Counted from the stretch's first letter, positions 1 to 7,719 are shown. The stretch is DNA of 12,672 bases from CAUZJO01 sp963580245 (GCA_963580245.1 CAUZJO010000136.1:1-12672), one strand, 5' to 3'. The notes: generated by a model not told the origin, from the sequence alone. Numbers and translations: made by a program.

Positions 1-57
1 CATCTTCACACTGGGGTCAAACTGGACCCGCAAGGCCTCTTTTTTGCTCTCACCCAT
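1..57 (-). CDS. N-terminal fragment of a probable IS1380-type transposase (partial, runs off the left edge)
   Basis: Only the first 19 codons are in the window, reading MGESKKEALRVQFDPSVKM. The pattern of a short charged start followed by 'LRVQFDPSVK' resembles the N-terminus of many IS1380-family (DDE) transposases, where it is followed by a 'SSDAGLL'-like segment that would lie outside the window. The start at 57 is preferred because GGAG lies 8 nt upstream. An in-frame ATG at 87 would add ten residues. The match rests on memory of a short segment, so the family call is tentative. If correct, the left edge of the window is inside an insertion sequence whose end lies in the gap before the first glycosidase-like gene. 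Confidence 0.45.
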   Translation of the reverse strand, partial: MGESKKEALRVQFDPSVKM

Positions 58-324
58 CAGATCTCTCCACTTTTGCTGCTCGAACATCGACTTCAGCCTT
101 TATTCATCGGCCATTCGAAAAATTATACCATAACTTTCTATTTCTCAAATGGGAAATATGGGTCTATGTATCATGCGGGTGCATCTCGCGGATTGTGAGT
201 CGCACCCGTACGATGCCTCGCCGCCTTTCTTCTCTTTCACCTCACCGGAAGGGATGGTATTTTGCAGTGGGAAGAGCATCCTTCCTCGTTCCGCGCGTTT
301 TGTTGGGATTTGGCGGCTCGCGTC
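58..324. other. Intergenic gap between transposase fragment and the first GH127-like gene
   Basis: No convincing gene is seen. The gap holds the transposase promoter candidate and an AT-rich block around 110-170. It also holds a perfect 7-bp inverted repeat (CGGGTGC at 176-182, GCACCCG at 202-208, 19-nt loop). The outer end of the putative insertion sequence should lie here, but I could not identify a terminal inverted repeat or target duplication. Short ORFs on both strands lack ribosome binding sites and recognisable content. Confidence 0.4.
122..148 (-). promoter_or_regulatory. Candidate extended -10 promoter for the left-edge transposase
   Basis: On the minus strand, TATAAT (122-127) is a perfect -10 box preceded by TG one base upstream, giving an extended -10. 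TTGAGA (143-148) could be the -35 box, with a short 15-nt spacer. It sits in an AT-rich pocket about 65 nt upstream of the transposase-like start, unlike the GC-rich surroundings. It is a sequence match only. Confidence 0.4.
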
Positions 325-2235
325 ATGCACACTTGTCTTCGATTATCGCTGATCTTGCTCATCTGTCTGCTTACGGACCCGCAACCGCAAGCCGAGTCGA
401 TCTTCTGGATCGATGACGCTTACGTCAGGGCCGAGGCCCCGCCGTTCGAGATTCCGCCCTACGAGGGCGAACGCTATGACGTTCTGACGCCGGATACTCT
501 GGACCTGGCGGAGATGGCCGAATGGGCCGTCAACGGGCTGACCCGGGTCCATCACTTCTCCAACGGCATCGAACTCTATTTTGTCACCAACTGGTTCCAC
601 AACCCGCCCGCGATGTATCACGACTTCAGCGCCGGTTGTAAATCGAAATTCATGGGTCCCCTGGTGCTCAACCGCATCATTTCGGGCAACCGCCGGAATC
701 TCGATATCGAACAGGCGATGATCGAACTCTACCTGCGCGGCATCGACGATGACGGCCTCTATCATCAACCCCTCCGGGGCCGGCCCTGGCGCAGGCACGG
801 ATGGGACATGTACACCTGGGGTGAAGGCGACAAGCTGACGATGGAACAAGCCCTGAAAGATAGCGCGCGGGATCCGCCCCACGGCGGAGGGGGAATCAAC
901 TCCCGGCTCATCGAAGGCATGCTGCTCTACCACCTGCGCGACGGCAACCCGATGTGGCTTGAAACGGCCCGCAAGATGATCCACAACGGGACCAAGGCGA
1001 TGGTCGACAAGGGCGACTGGGGCTACTTCGGCTCGCCCGAGATCGTCCCGACCGGCTTCTCGGTGGCCGATGGTTGGATGCCGCAGGCGTTGATGCAGTA
1101 CTATCGCCGGACCGGCGACGAGCATGCCCGAGAAATCGCGCGCAAGCACTTGAACTTCCTCAAGGATCACGCGGAGTATTTCGACGCCGAGGGACGCTTC
1201 ATCGGCGATACCGGGTTTTTCCCCGTCGAACGGGCCAAACGGGGCGGTCATTTTCACGCCCACACCAACATCCTGCTGGCGATGCTCGAATACTGGCGCG
1301 CCACCGGCGACACGCATTTTATGGATTTCGCCCGCAAGAGCTTCGATTGGGCGAAAAGTGAAAAGGCATACTCCTCGGCGACGATGGGTTTCTTTCCGGA
1401 ATTCATCGGACCGGATCATCCCAACAGCGAGGGCTGTCCGGTCGCCGACATGGTCGCGCTGGCGCTGATGCTGGCCGAGGGCGGGGTCGGCGACGAGTAC
1501 TGGGACGACGCCGATCGCTGGCTGCGCAATTACTTCACCGAGAACCAATTAACGCCCACGCGGGCGGCGGACCTGGAGCGATTCGCGAGAACCCAACCGG
1601 CAATCGAGGTTCCCTACAACGCAACGGCCGAAGACGTCACCGAGCGTAACATCGGCACTTTTGCCGGTTGGCCGGGTCCGAACGAATGGGCCCAGAAAAT
1701 CGGAATTCAACACTGTTGCACCGGCAACGGAACTCGAGCCATCTACTACGCGTGGGAGAACATCATCCACTTTAGCGACGGCGAAATGCGGATCAATCTT
1801 CTGCTCAATCGGGCGTCACCACAGGTCGATATCCACAGCTTCATCCCCTACGAAGGGCGTGTCGATGTGAAGGCCAAGGTGGACTTGCGGCGTTTGCTCG
1901 TAAGGGTTCCCGAATGGATACCGGTGGGCAGCAATGAGATCCGCTGCGCGGTCGATGCCGCGCCGCGAGAATTCAGTTGGGAGAATCGCTACGTCGATTT
2001 GGGGGCCGTCAACCAGGGCCAGCGCGCAAGCGTGACATTCCCCATCGGTGAACGCGCGGTCACCGAGCGCATCGCCGGCGCCGATTACACCATGCTGCTC
2101 AAGGGCAACACGATCGTCGCCATCGATCCTCCGGGGCGCAACAGCCCCTTGTTCCGGCGCGAACATTACCGGAAGAACAAAGCGCGCTGGCGCGAGGTCA
2201 GCCGGTTCGTCTCCGACGAGGACATCCGTTGGTAA
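325..2235 (+). CDS. Secreted GH127-like (beta-L-arabinofuranosidase superfamily, DUF1680) protein, paralog A
   Basis: Predicted 636-residue exported protein of the GH127/DUF1680 superfamily, whose characterised members cleave beta-L-arabinofuranosides with a cysteine nucleophile. The ATG at 325 is chosen because it begins a typical signal peptide (MHTCLR, hydrophobic LSLILLICLL, then PQA). An in-frame TTG at 262 has a better ribosome site (GGAAGG) but would bury the signal. Visible family features are a helical barrel core (about 60-440), E369-x-C371, the Cys pair C464-C465 in an HCCTGNG motif, an HAHT segment like the family's substrate-facing HAxR, then a beta domain with RASPQVDIHSFIPYEG and RVPEWI. 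In GH127 the Glu, first Cys and Cys pair hold zinc. E359, ten residues before E369, is a candidate acid/base. The gene converges on paralog B with a 45-nt gap. Substrate and activity are inferred. Confidence 0.72.
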   Translation: MHTCLRLSLILLICLLTDPQPQAESIFWIDDAYVRAEAPPFEIPPYEGERYDVLTPDTLDLAEMAEWAVNGLTRVHHFSNGIELYFVTNWFHNPPAMYHDFSAGCKSKFMGPLVLNRIISGNRRNLDIEQAMIELYLRGIDDDGLYHQPLRGRPWRRHGWDMYTWGEGDKLTMEQALKDSARDPPHGGGGINSRLIEGMLLYHLRDGNPMWLETARKMIHNGTKAMVDKGDWGYFGSPEIVPTGFSVADGWMPQALMQYYRRTGDEHAREIARKHLNFLKDHAEYFDAEGRFIGDTGFFPVERAKRGGHFHAHTNILLAMLEYWRATGDTHFMDFARKSFDWAKSEKAYSSATMGFFPEFIGPDHPNSEGCPVADMVALALMLAEGGVGDEYWDDADRWLRNYFTENQLTPTRAADLERFARTQPAIEVPYNATAEDVTERNIGTFAGWPGPNEWAQKIGIQHCCTGNGTRAIYYAWENIIHFSDGEMRINLLLNRASPQVDIHSFIPYEGRVDVKAKVDLRRLLVRVPEWIPVGSNEIRCAVDAAPREFSWENRYVDLGAVNQGQRASVTFPIGERAVTERIAGADYTMLLKGNTIVAIDPPGRNSPLFRREHYRKNKARWREVSRFVSDEDIRW

Positions 2236-2280
2236 TCACCGGCCCGATAAAGCGGCAGGCCACTGAAAGGCATCAAGCGC

Positions 2281-4179
2281 CTACCAGCGGATTGAGTTGT
2301 TCGATACAAAACGGGTCACCTTTCTCAACGGCGCCTTACCGGTTTTCAGGTGGTCCCGTTCATAGAATCGGTACTCGCCCGTCTCCTTGCGCGGAGAGAC
2401 GTCCACGACCGTATTGCCGCGGATCGTAAAGGTGAACTGGTCGGGCTCCGCTTTGGGCTGCCAGTTCGACCCCGGGTTCGTCGATTCTTGCCAGAAATCC
2501 GCTTCCTTCCATTTCAAAGTGTACGTCTCTCGCGTTTCGACCAGCGGAAAGACGATCTCGATGCGATCTTCCGGCTTCAGTTGGGAAAAGGTCAGGTAAC
2601 GACCGACCCAGAAGGGGCTGGCCGGCGCGCCGTTGACCTCGCTCTCGATGGCGCTTCGATCCACCCACATCGGAATTCGGACTGATATGCGTCGTGCGGA
2701 TTTGTTGTTGATGACGACTTTACCCTCGTAAGGCAGGTAACTTTCGATATCCAGCCAGGGCGAGGCCCGGTTGAGGAGCAAATTGATCGTCGCGGCCCCG
2801 TCCTGATGGCGAACAACCGAATCCCATGCGGCGTAAAGTCCCATCGTCGCGTTGCCCGAACAGCAGATCACCAAAATAAAACGGTGCTTGGGGATATGCG
2901 TCGGCCAACCGGCTTCGGATAGGTATGTGCCGACGATCCGCTCACAAACCGCGTCCGTGGACTCCTTGGATGGTTGAAGCTCGACCTGCGGACTCTGCCC
3001 GTCCCAGGGCTGCTGGTTTCCGTCTTTCCCCTCAGGGTCCAGCCGGGTCAGAATCGGCGCGGCGGCCGCCGCGCGGCGGATCTTCTCGGCGTCGAGCGGT
3101 TGCCCCTCGACCAATTGATTGCGCACGCACTGGTCAACATCCTCCCAGTAGTCTCCGACGCCCAGCTCGCTCAGTTTGATGGCGAGATAAGTCATGTCGC
3201 CGGTGGTGCACATCTCGCCGAACAGGCCGATGCGCGCGATGCCGAAGGTCCGCATGTATTCGTATCCGTTGCGAACGAACTGCATCAACCACGCGTCATC
3301 GGTGGCGTCGGCCAACCACAACAAGCCCATCAATGCGGACGTATAAGAGTGATGATGGCCCATGAATTGAGCGCGTTCGTGGCCGACAACGGCTTTGGGC
3401 GCGGTCTCCGGCTCCCAAATCTCGGGCTGGAGCAGGAAGTTCTTCATTTTCCCGGCGAGGTCCAGATAACGCTCGTTTCCGCTCATTACTCCCCAGCGCG
3501 CGAAGGCTCGAATGACCGAACCTTGGATGAACGCCTGCCAGCCGTGGCCAAGCACTCCCAGCTTGGAGTCATCCGTTTTCTTTGGCAGGGCCTCCAAATC
3601 ATAAAACCATGCCTGGTCTCCTTCGACCGTGATCTCTTTGACGAGGCCGTCGGCCAGTTGTTCGATCAGCGCCCAAAGTTCGGGATCGGGGCTTTTTTGA
3701 TGGAGCGACATCAACGCCATCATCACACGGGCAACGGGAACGGAATTGCCGGGCGGAATATACTCAATCATCCCCCGCAGCGTTTCCGCTTCGATATCCA
3801 GGTTTTCGCGGCTGCCCGACATCTGCCGGGTCAGAATGATCCCATCACATATCTTCCCCCAGTTGGGCGCGCCCCCGCCCTCGGCGCCGCCGCCGAAGCG
3901 CGTGGTCAGATAGGGAGGGTCAGTGTTGAAGAACCCGTGACCGTAAGGCGCGTAGTTCTTGGCGGGATCCAGAAATCGCGTCAACCCGCGAACCGAATAG
4001 CGCCCCCGTTCAGCAAGATCGAGCGTATCCGGAACGGTTGTCTCGTAGACTTCGCCCTCGGGGACCAATGTCTCTGGCCTGACTTCGAAATCGGTCTCAA
4101 TTGCAGGGATCACTTGTGAAGACCCGATGAGTCCAATCACGAAGAAACACAATCCCCTGACATGTTGAAACAAATTCAT
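2281..4179 (-). CDS. Secreted GH127-like (DUF1680 superfamily) protein, paralog B
   Basis: Predicted 632-residue exported protein, closely related to paralog C and more distantly to A. The start at 4179 gives a signal peptide (MNLFQHVRG then CFFVIGLIGSSQVIPA) and has GGAG ten bases upstream. The upstream in-frame ATG at 4233 would add 18 residues in front of the signal. Near the N-terminus of the mature protein is the VPDTLDLAER signature shared by all three paralogs. The zinc/cysteine set of GH127 is present as E322-x-C324 (GEMCTTGDM) and C439-C440 (ICCSGN). A GHHHSYT segment corresponds to the family's His-containing active-site strand. The beta domain has RASPWLDIESYLPYEGKV and RIPMWV. The loop that carries the GH127 acid/base Glu ahead of the E-x-C motif appears shortened, so ordinary hydrolase activity is uncertain. 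It lies 185 nt downstream of C on the same strand and may be co-transcribed or have its own promoter. Confidence 0.7.
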   Translation of the reverse strand: MNLFQHVRGLCFFVIGLIGSSQVIPAIETDFEVRPETLVPEGEVYETTVPDTLDLAERGRYSVRGLTRFLDPAKNYAPYGHGFFNTDPPYLTTRFGGGAEGGGAPNWGKICDGIILTRQMSGSRENLDIEAETLRGMIEYIPPGNSVPVARVMMALMSLHQKSPDPELWALIEQLADGLVKEITVEGDQAWFYDLEALPKKTDDSKLGVLGHGWQAFIQGSVIRAFARWGVMSGNERYLDLAGKMKNFLLQPEIWEPETAPKAVVGHERAQFMGHHHSYTSALMGLLWLADATDDAWLMQFVRNGYEYMRTFGIARIGLFGEMCTTGDMTYLAIKLSELGVGDYWEDVDQCVRNQLVEGQPLDAEKIRRAAAAAPILTRLDPEGKDGNQQPWDGQSPQVELQPSKESTDAVCERIVGTYLSEAGWPTHIPKHRFILVICCSGNATMGLYAAWDSVVRHQDGAATINLLLNRASPWLDIESYLPYEGKVVINNKSARRISVRIPMWVDRSAIESEVNGAPASPFWVGRYLTFSQLKPEDRIEIVFPLVETRETYTLKWKEADFWQESTNPGSNWQPKAEPDQFTFTIRGNTVVDVSPRKETGEYRFYERDHLKTGKAPLRKVTRFVSNNSIRW

Positions 4180-4364
4180 TGCACCACTTCTCCGCAAAAA
4201 CATTATCGATAAACATGCATTCGACAATCTCATGATCCCGAAATCCGTTCCAGACCTCCCAGTATCTCGTCAATAACCAACAGCCTACCGCCGATCAAGC
4301 ATTCTCACAATCTTCGTCCAGCCAAACACGCCTTACTCCAACAGGGACTGTACCGCTGATACGG
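4180..4364. other. Gap between paralogs C and B, possible B promoter region
   Basis: This 185-nt gap separates two genes read on the minus strand. It contains a perfect 10-bp palindrome TTATCGATAA (4203-4212). An overlapping weak promoter match lies on the minus strand: TTGTCG (4222-4227), 16-nt spacer, TAATGT (4200-4205). The predicted transcript start would fall almost on the GGAG ribosome site (4190-4193), which argues against it. No hairpin plus T-run terminator for C was seen. Confidence 0.25.
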
Positions 4365-6227
4365 TCACCACTTCAAGACCACCGGCGGCACATAGCGCGT
4401 CACCTGTTTCATCGGCGCCTGGTTTCGTTTCAGATGCTCGCGCAAATAGAGCCGATAACCGGGATTCTCGGACCGTGGAGAGATGTCGACCAGCGTATTG
4501 CCGCGCAGGCTCAGCGTAAAGCGGTCCGGTTCATCGTGCGGGTGCCACTCGTGGCCCGGATCGGTCGATTCGGGCCAGAAGTCCTCCTCTTTCCACTTGA
4601 GCGTATAGGTTTCGGTGGTCTCGACCACAGGGAACCGGATCGTGATGACGTCCGGGTCAGCCAATCCCTCGAAGACCAGATAGCGCCCCAGCCAGTAGGG
4701 CGAGACGGTTCCGCCGTTGACGTCGCTGCTCACCGTTTCCATGTCGACCCACAGCGGAATACGGACCGCCACGTTGCGCGCCTTCTTATTGCGGATCACG
4801 ACTTTCCCATCGTACGGCAGATAGCTGTCCACGTCGAGCCAGGGCGAGGCCCGGTTTAGAAGCAGATTGACCTGGGCTGTGTCGCCGGAGAAGCGCACGG
4901 CGGCCTCCCATGTCGCGTAAAGGGCCGGCGGGCAGTTGCCCGAGCAGCAGATCGTCCAACGAAACGTCTGCTCGCGGACCAGTGTCGGATTGCTGGCGTC
5001 AGAGAGCCAGACGCCCAGGTTGCGCTCGATGACGCGATCGGTCGTCATCTCGTGGATATACTTGACCCGCTCCTGCGTCGGCATGAGTGCGTTGGCCCGA
5101 CGCAGCTTGTCCAGGTCGGTGATCTGAAGTTCTACGAGCTGGTTGCGCACGTACTGGTCCACATCCTCCCAGTAATCGCCAACGCCCAGCTCGGTCAGCT
5201 TCAGGGCGAGGTAGGTCATATCACCGGTCGTGCACATCTCGCCGAACAGCCCGATGCGGGCGATGCCGAAGTTGCGCAGGTATTCATAACCGTCGCGCAC
5301 GAATTGTTTGAGCCGGACGTTCCCCGTGACTTCCGCGTATCGGATCAACCCCATCAGCGCGGCGGTGTAGGAATGATGATGGCCGGCGAACTGAGCATGT
5401 TCGTGGCCGACGACCGCCTTCGGACCCGTCTCGGGAACCCAGTATTCTGGCAGAGTAACGTAGTTCTTGACCTTGCGGGCCAATTCCAGAATCTCGTCAT
5501 CGCCGCTCGAAGCGTAGGCGCGGGCCAACCCGCGCAGGGCCGAGCCGTGGATGAATGCCACTTTCCAAAAGCCGAGCACGCCGATCATGGTGTCGTGCGG
5601 CTCGGAGGGCGCTTCGGTGAAATAGGCGTAATCGTCACGATAGGAAACGACGTCAAAAAGGCCGCGGGCCATCTTCTCAATCAGCTCTTGAATCCTCGCA
5701 TCCGGTTGAATCTGATTGAGCGCCATCAGCGCCATCATCACGCGCGCCGAGTCGATGGCGATCAGGTCCTGCCCGTGATCGAGCGAGACCCCGCGCAGTA
5801 CCACGTAATAATTTCCATTGGGCCGGATGTTGTCGACCATCCCGCGCAGCATCCGCGTGTGAACGTCGAGGTTTTCACGGCTGCCGCTCATGTGGCGCAT
5901 CATCAGGAGCGATTCGGCGATCTTCCCCCAGTTGGCGCCGCCGTCGCCTTCGTGCGACATGTACGGGGGATTGACCTTGAAGATTCCATACGAAAAGTGC
6001 TGACAACCGAGCGAGGGGTCGAGGAATTCGGTCAGGCCGCGCACGGCCAGCCCGGCGCGCTCGGCAAGGTCGAGCGTGTCGGGAACCGTGCTCTCGTAAT
6101 AGTCACCCTCGGGTTCAAGGCGATCCTCGGTCAAAAGGTCTCCGAGGTCGACCGGCGGGGCGCACCAAGCGGCGCACGCCACGCCCGCAAAAATCGAGAT
6201 TGCGTTGATCCAGCGGCTAAGCGCCAT
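4365..6227 (-). CDS. Secreted GH127-like (DUF1680 superfamily) protein, paralog C
   Basis: Predicted 620-residue exported protein. The start at 6227 is preferred over the in-frame ATG at 6275. It has GGAG (6236-6239) eight bases upstream and opens a signal peptide (MALSRWINAISIFAGVACAAWCA, probable cleavage near WCA-PP). The same architecture as B is seen: VPDTLDLAERAG near the N-terminus, a helical core, GHHHSYTAALMG, then E330-x-C332 (GEMCTTGDM), C427-C428 (ICCSGNC), and a beta domain with RASPWLDVDSYLPYDGKV and RIPLWV. Long stretches around the E-x-C motif are nearly identical to B, indicating an older tandem duplication. As in B, the acid/base loop looks short. The gene is divergent from the isomerase/epimerase gene, sharing a 351-nt upstream region. 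The family call is fairly sure. The substrate is unknown. Confidence 0.7.
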   Translation of the reverse strand: MALSRWINAISIFAGVACAAWCAPPVDLGDLLTEDRLEPEGDYYESTVPDTLDLAERAGLAVRGLTEFLDPSLGCQHFSYGIFKVNPPYMSHEGDGGANWGKIAESLLMMRHMSGSRENLDVHTRMLRGMVDNIRPNGNYYVVLRGVSLDHGQDLIAIDSARVMMALMALNQIQPDARIQELIEKMARGLFDVVSYRDDYAYFTEAPSEPHDTMIGVLGFWKVAFIHGSALRGLARAYASSGDDEILELARKVKNYVTLPEYWVPETGPKAVVGHEHAQFAGHHHSYTAALMGLIRYAEVTGNVRLKQFVRDGYEYLRNFGIARIGLFGEMCTTGDMTYLALKLTELGVGDYWEDVDQYVRNQLVELQITDLDKLRRANALMPTQERVKYIHEMTTDRVIERNLGVWLSDASNPTLVREQTFRWTICCSGNCPPALYATWEAAVRFSGDTAQVNLLLNRASPWLDVDSYLPYDGKVVIRNKKARNVAVRIPLWVDMETVSSDVNGGTVSPYWLGRYLVFEGLADPDVITIRFPVVETTETYTLKWKEEDFWPESTDPGHEWHPHDEPDRFTLSLRGNTLVDISPRSENPGYRLYLREHLKRNQAPMKQVTRYVPPVVLKW

Positions 6228-6578
6228 AGGCCTAGCTCCGTGAAAAGGAAAACGAGAGATCACGGGTTCATCCATTTCATCTGATAAAGTTGCCAGTTAA
6301 GAACGGCCGTTGTTCCTGTCGCTTTGGGACCGCGTGGTCAAAATATAACAGGACAGGCGCGTGAAGAAAACGATAAAAGAGGCCTATCCCCTCGACTCTC
6401 GCGTTCCGGTTGAGCCGTCCGCCCGAGAATGCTGCTCCACCGGGCTTGAAAAGGACCTCCTCAAGGCGTAAGGTTTTCTTCAGCCGTTCCGCATGGAAGT
6501 TGCGAGGAGACCCGTTTTCCGTTGAAAGGAGGCTGGATTGCGCCGCGCGAGCGTCGCTGAGCGCATTCCGCGAGTCCG
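6228..6578. other. Divergent intergenic region between paralog C and the isomerase gene
   Basis: No recognisable protein is encoded in this 351-nt stretch. It should carry the promoters of both divergent genes, but no clear -35/-10 pair stands out. TATAAC (6344-6349) on the plus strand is the best -10 look-alike. A weak dyad GACC-N4-GGTC (6328-6339) sits beside it. AAAGGAGG (6525-6532) is a strong ribosome-binding sequence but lies 46 nt before the isomerase ATG. It is followed at 5 nt by a TTG that opens a 29-codon ORF overlapping the isomerase start in another frame. Confidence 0.35.
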
Positions 6579-7463
6579 ATGCAAAACAAAATTTCGATGT
6601 TCGATTACAACTGCGACTGGGCGATGAGGGACTGCAATATCGAGCCCCGTCCGTCTCCCGGATATCTGACGCGAGAGGAAGTCATTCAGTTTTACGGCAC
6701 GCTGGGGATCGACGGCGTCGACATCAGGGATTGCTACTGGGGGGATTGTTCCGTCGCTCAAATCAAGACAATGCTCGATGACAACGGGCTGAAAATCGTC
6801 TCCTACGAGAACGACGTTGATCTGGCGCTTCCCTCGCCCGTGGAGAGAGGCAAGGCGGTGGACAAGGTCAAGTCGCTCCTGGACCGGACCGCGGAGCTGG
6901 GCGCCGGCCTTTTCATGCTCTTCCCGGGATGCGTCAAGGAAGGGATCCCGACCGAAGAGCTTAAAAAGCACATGATTGAGGGCCTGGCCGCCTGCGCCGC
7001 GCATGCCCGATCGATCGGCGTCACGATCGGCTTCGAGAACATCGATTACGAACCGTGGCGACCTCTGCACGGCACGAGCGCGCAGTGCAGGGAAATCATC
7101 GAGCAAGTCGATTCCCCGGCGCTGCGTTTCATTCTGGACGCTTGCGCGGCGCTGTTTGTCGACGAGCATCCGGTGGAGATGTTGAAGGCGCTGGCCCCTT
7201 ACATCGTCCACGCGCATCTCAAGAACAGCCGACCGGTTATGCCGGGCGAAAAAGTTCAGCGCACCCGCCCCACGGAAAGCGGCGTAACTCTAACGGGGAC
7301 GGTGCTCGACGGCGGCCTGGTCGAAATCCCCGCCGTGCTCGACGAGCTCAAGAAGATCGGCTACGACGGCTATCTGATGATCGAGTTTCAGGGAGAAGTC
7401 GATCCGCGCCCAGCCCTCAAATACAACCTCGAGTATCTCCGCAAACAGATGGAGGGCCGTTAA
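6579..7463 (+). CDS. Sugar phosphate isomerase/epimerase (xylose isomerase-like TIM barrel)
   Basis: Predicted 294-residue cytoplasmic enzyme of the AP-endonuclease-2 / xylose-isomerase-like TIM-barrel family, which contains metal-dependent sugar isomerases, 3-epimerases and related lyases. The four expected metal ligands can be placed at the ends of barrel strands: E153 (GFEN), D187 (FILDAC), H213 (VHAHLKN) and E269 (MIEFQGE). The closing GGLVEIPAVLDELKKIGYDG segment is typical of the family. Length is normal and there is no signal peptide. The ATG at 6579 is the first possible start in this frame, since a TGA in frame lies at 6558. It has no good ribosome site directly in front, and MFDYNCDW at 6597 is an alternative. 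The MFS porter follows 256 nt downstream on the same strand, suggesting a role in handling an imported sugar. The exact substrate cannot be read from sequence. Confidence 0.8.
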   Translation: MQNKISMFDYNCDWAMRDCNIEPRPSPGYLTREEVIQFYGTLGIDGVDIRDCYWGDCSVAQIKTMLDDNGLKIVSYENDVDLALPSPVERGKAVDKVKSLLDRTAELGAGLFMLFPGCVKEGIPTEELKKHMIEGLAACAAHARSIGVTIGFENIDYEPWRPLHGTSAQCREIIEQVDSPALRFILDACAALFVDEHPVEMLKALAPYIVHAHLKNSRPVMPGEKVQRTRPTESGVTLTGTVLDGGLVEIPAVLDELKKIGYDGYLMIEFQGEVDPRPALKYNLEYLRKQMEGR

Positions 7464-7719
7464 AACAAGTTCGGGAACCGGCGCGTGATCCGTTCCGGGG
7501 GCGCCGTGGCCTGTTTGATTAGATAATCGGGAAATGCTTGCGAATCGCAGGCGGGCAAGACTATGATCGGCGTCTCAGGGATTGGATGGTGCGATCGTGA
7601 GAAACCACGTCACGACCTCGGGACCATGATCAGGCGCCCGGTTCGACAGAGCGTGAAAGCTCTCCAAACCGTCGTCGCGCGATTCCGGCGACCGATCTCG
7701 TATTGAAAGAGCCCCCAAC
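7464..7719. other. Gap between isomerase and MFS porter genes
   Basis: This 256-nt stretch shows no gene. GGCGC and GCGCC near 7480-7506 could pair, as could CTTGC and GCAAG around 7538-7560, but neither is followed by a T-run, so no terminator is called. The length leaves room for a separate promoter for the porter gene. Confidence 0.25.

Noticed and set aside
343..1548. 401-codon open frame antisense to paralog A
   Set aside because: It mirrors the GC-rich codon use of the sense gene, has no ribosome site or recognisable domain, and the sense frame carries clear family motifs.
2236..2280. Terminator between convergent paralogs A and B
   Set aside because: Only 4-bp pairings (GGCC/GGCC, AGGC/GCCT) with no T-run were found.
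2974..4119. 381-codon open frame antisense to paralog B
   Set aside because: Same shadow effect. It lies opposite conserved GH127-like motifs and has no recognisable content.
5052..6284. 410-codon open frame antisense to paralog C
   Set aside because: Long open frames opposite all three paralogs come from shared codon bias in related sense genes, not from three real antisense genes.
6480..7217. 245-codon open frame antisense to the isomerase
   Set aside because: Opposite a gene with all four metal ligands in place. No start signal or domain.
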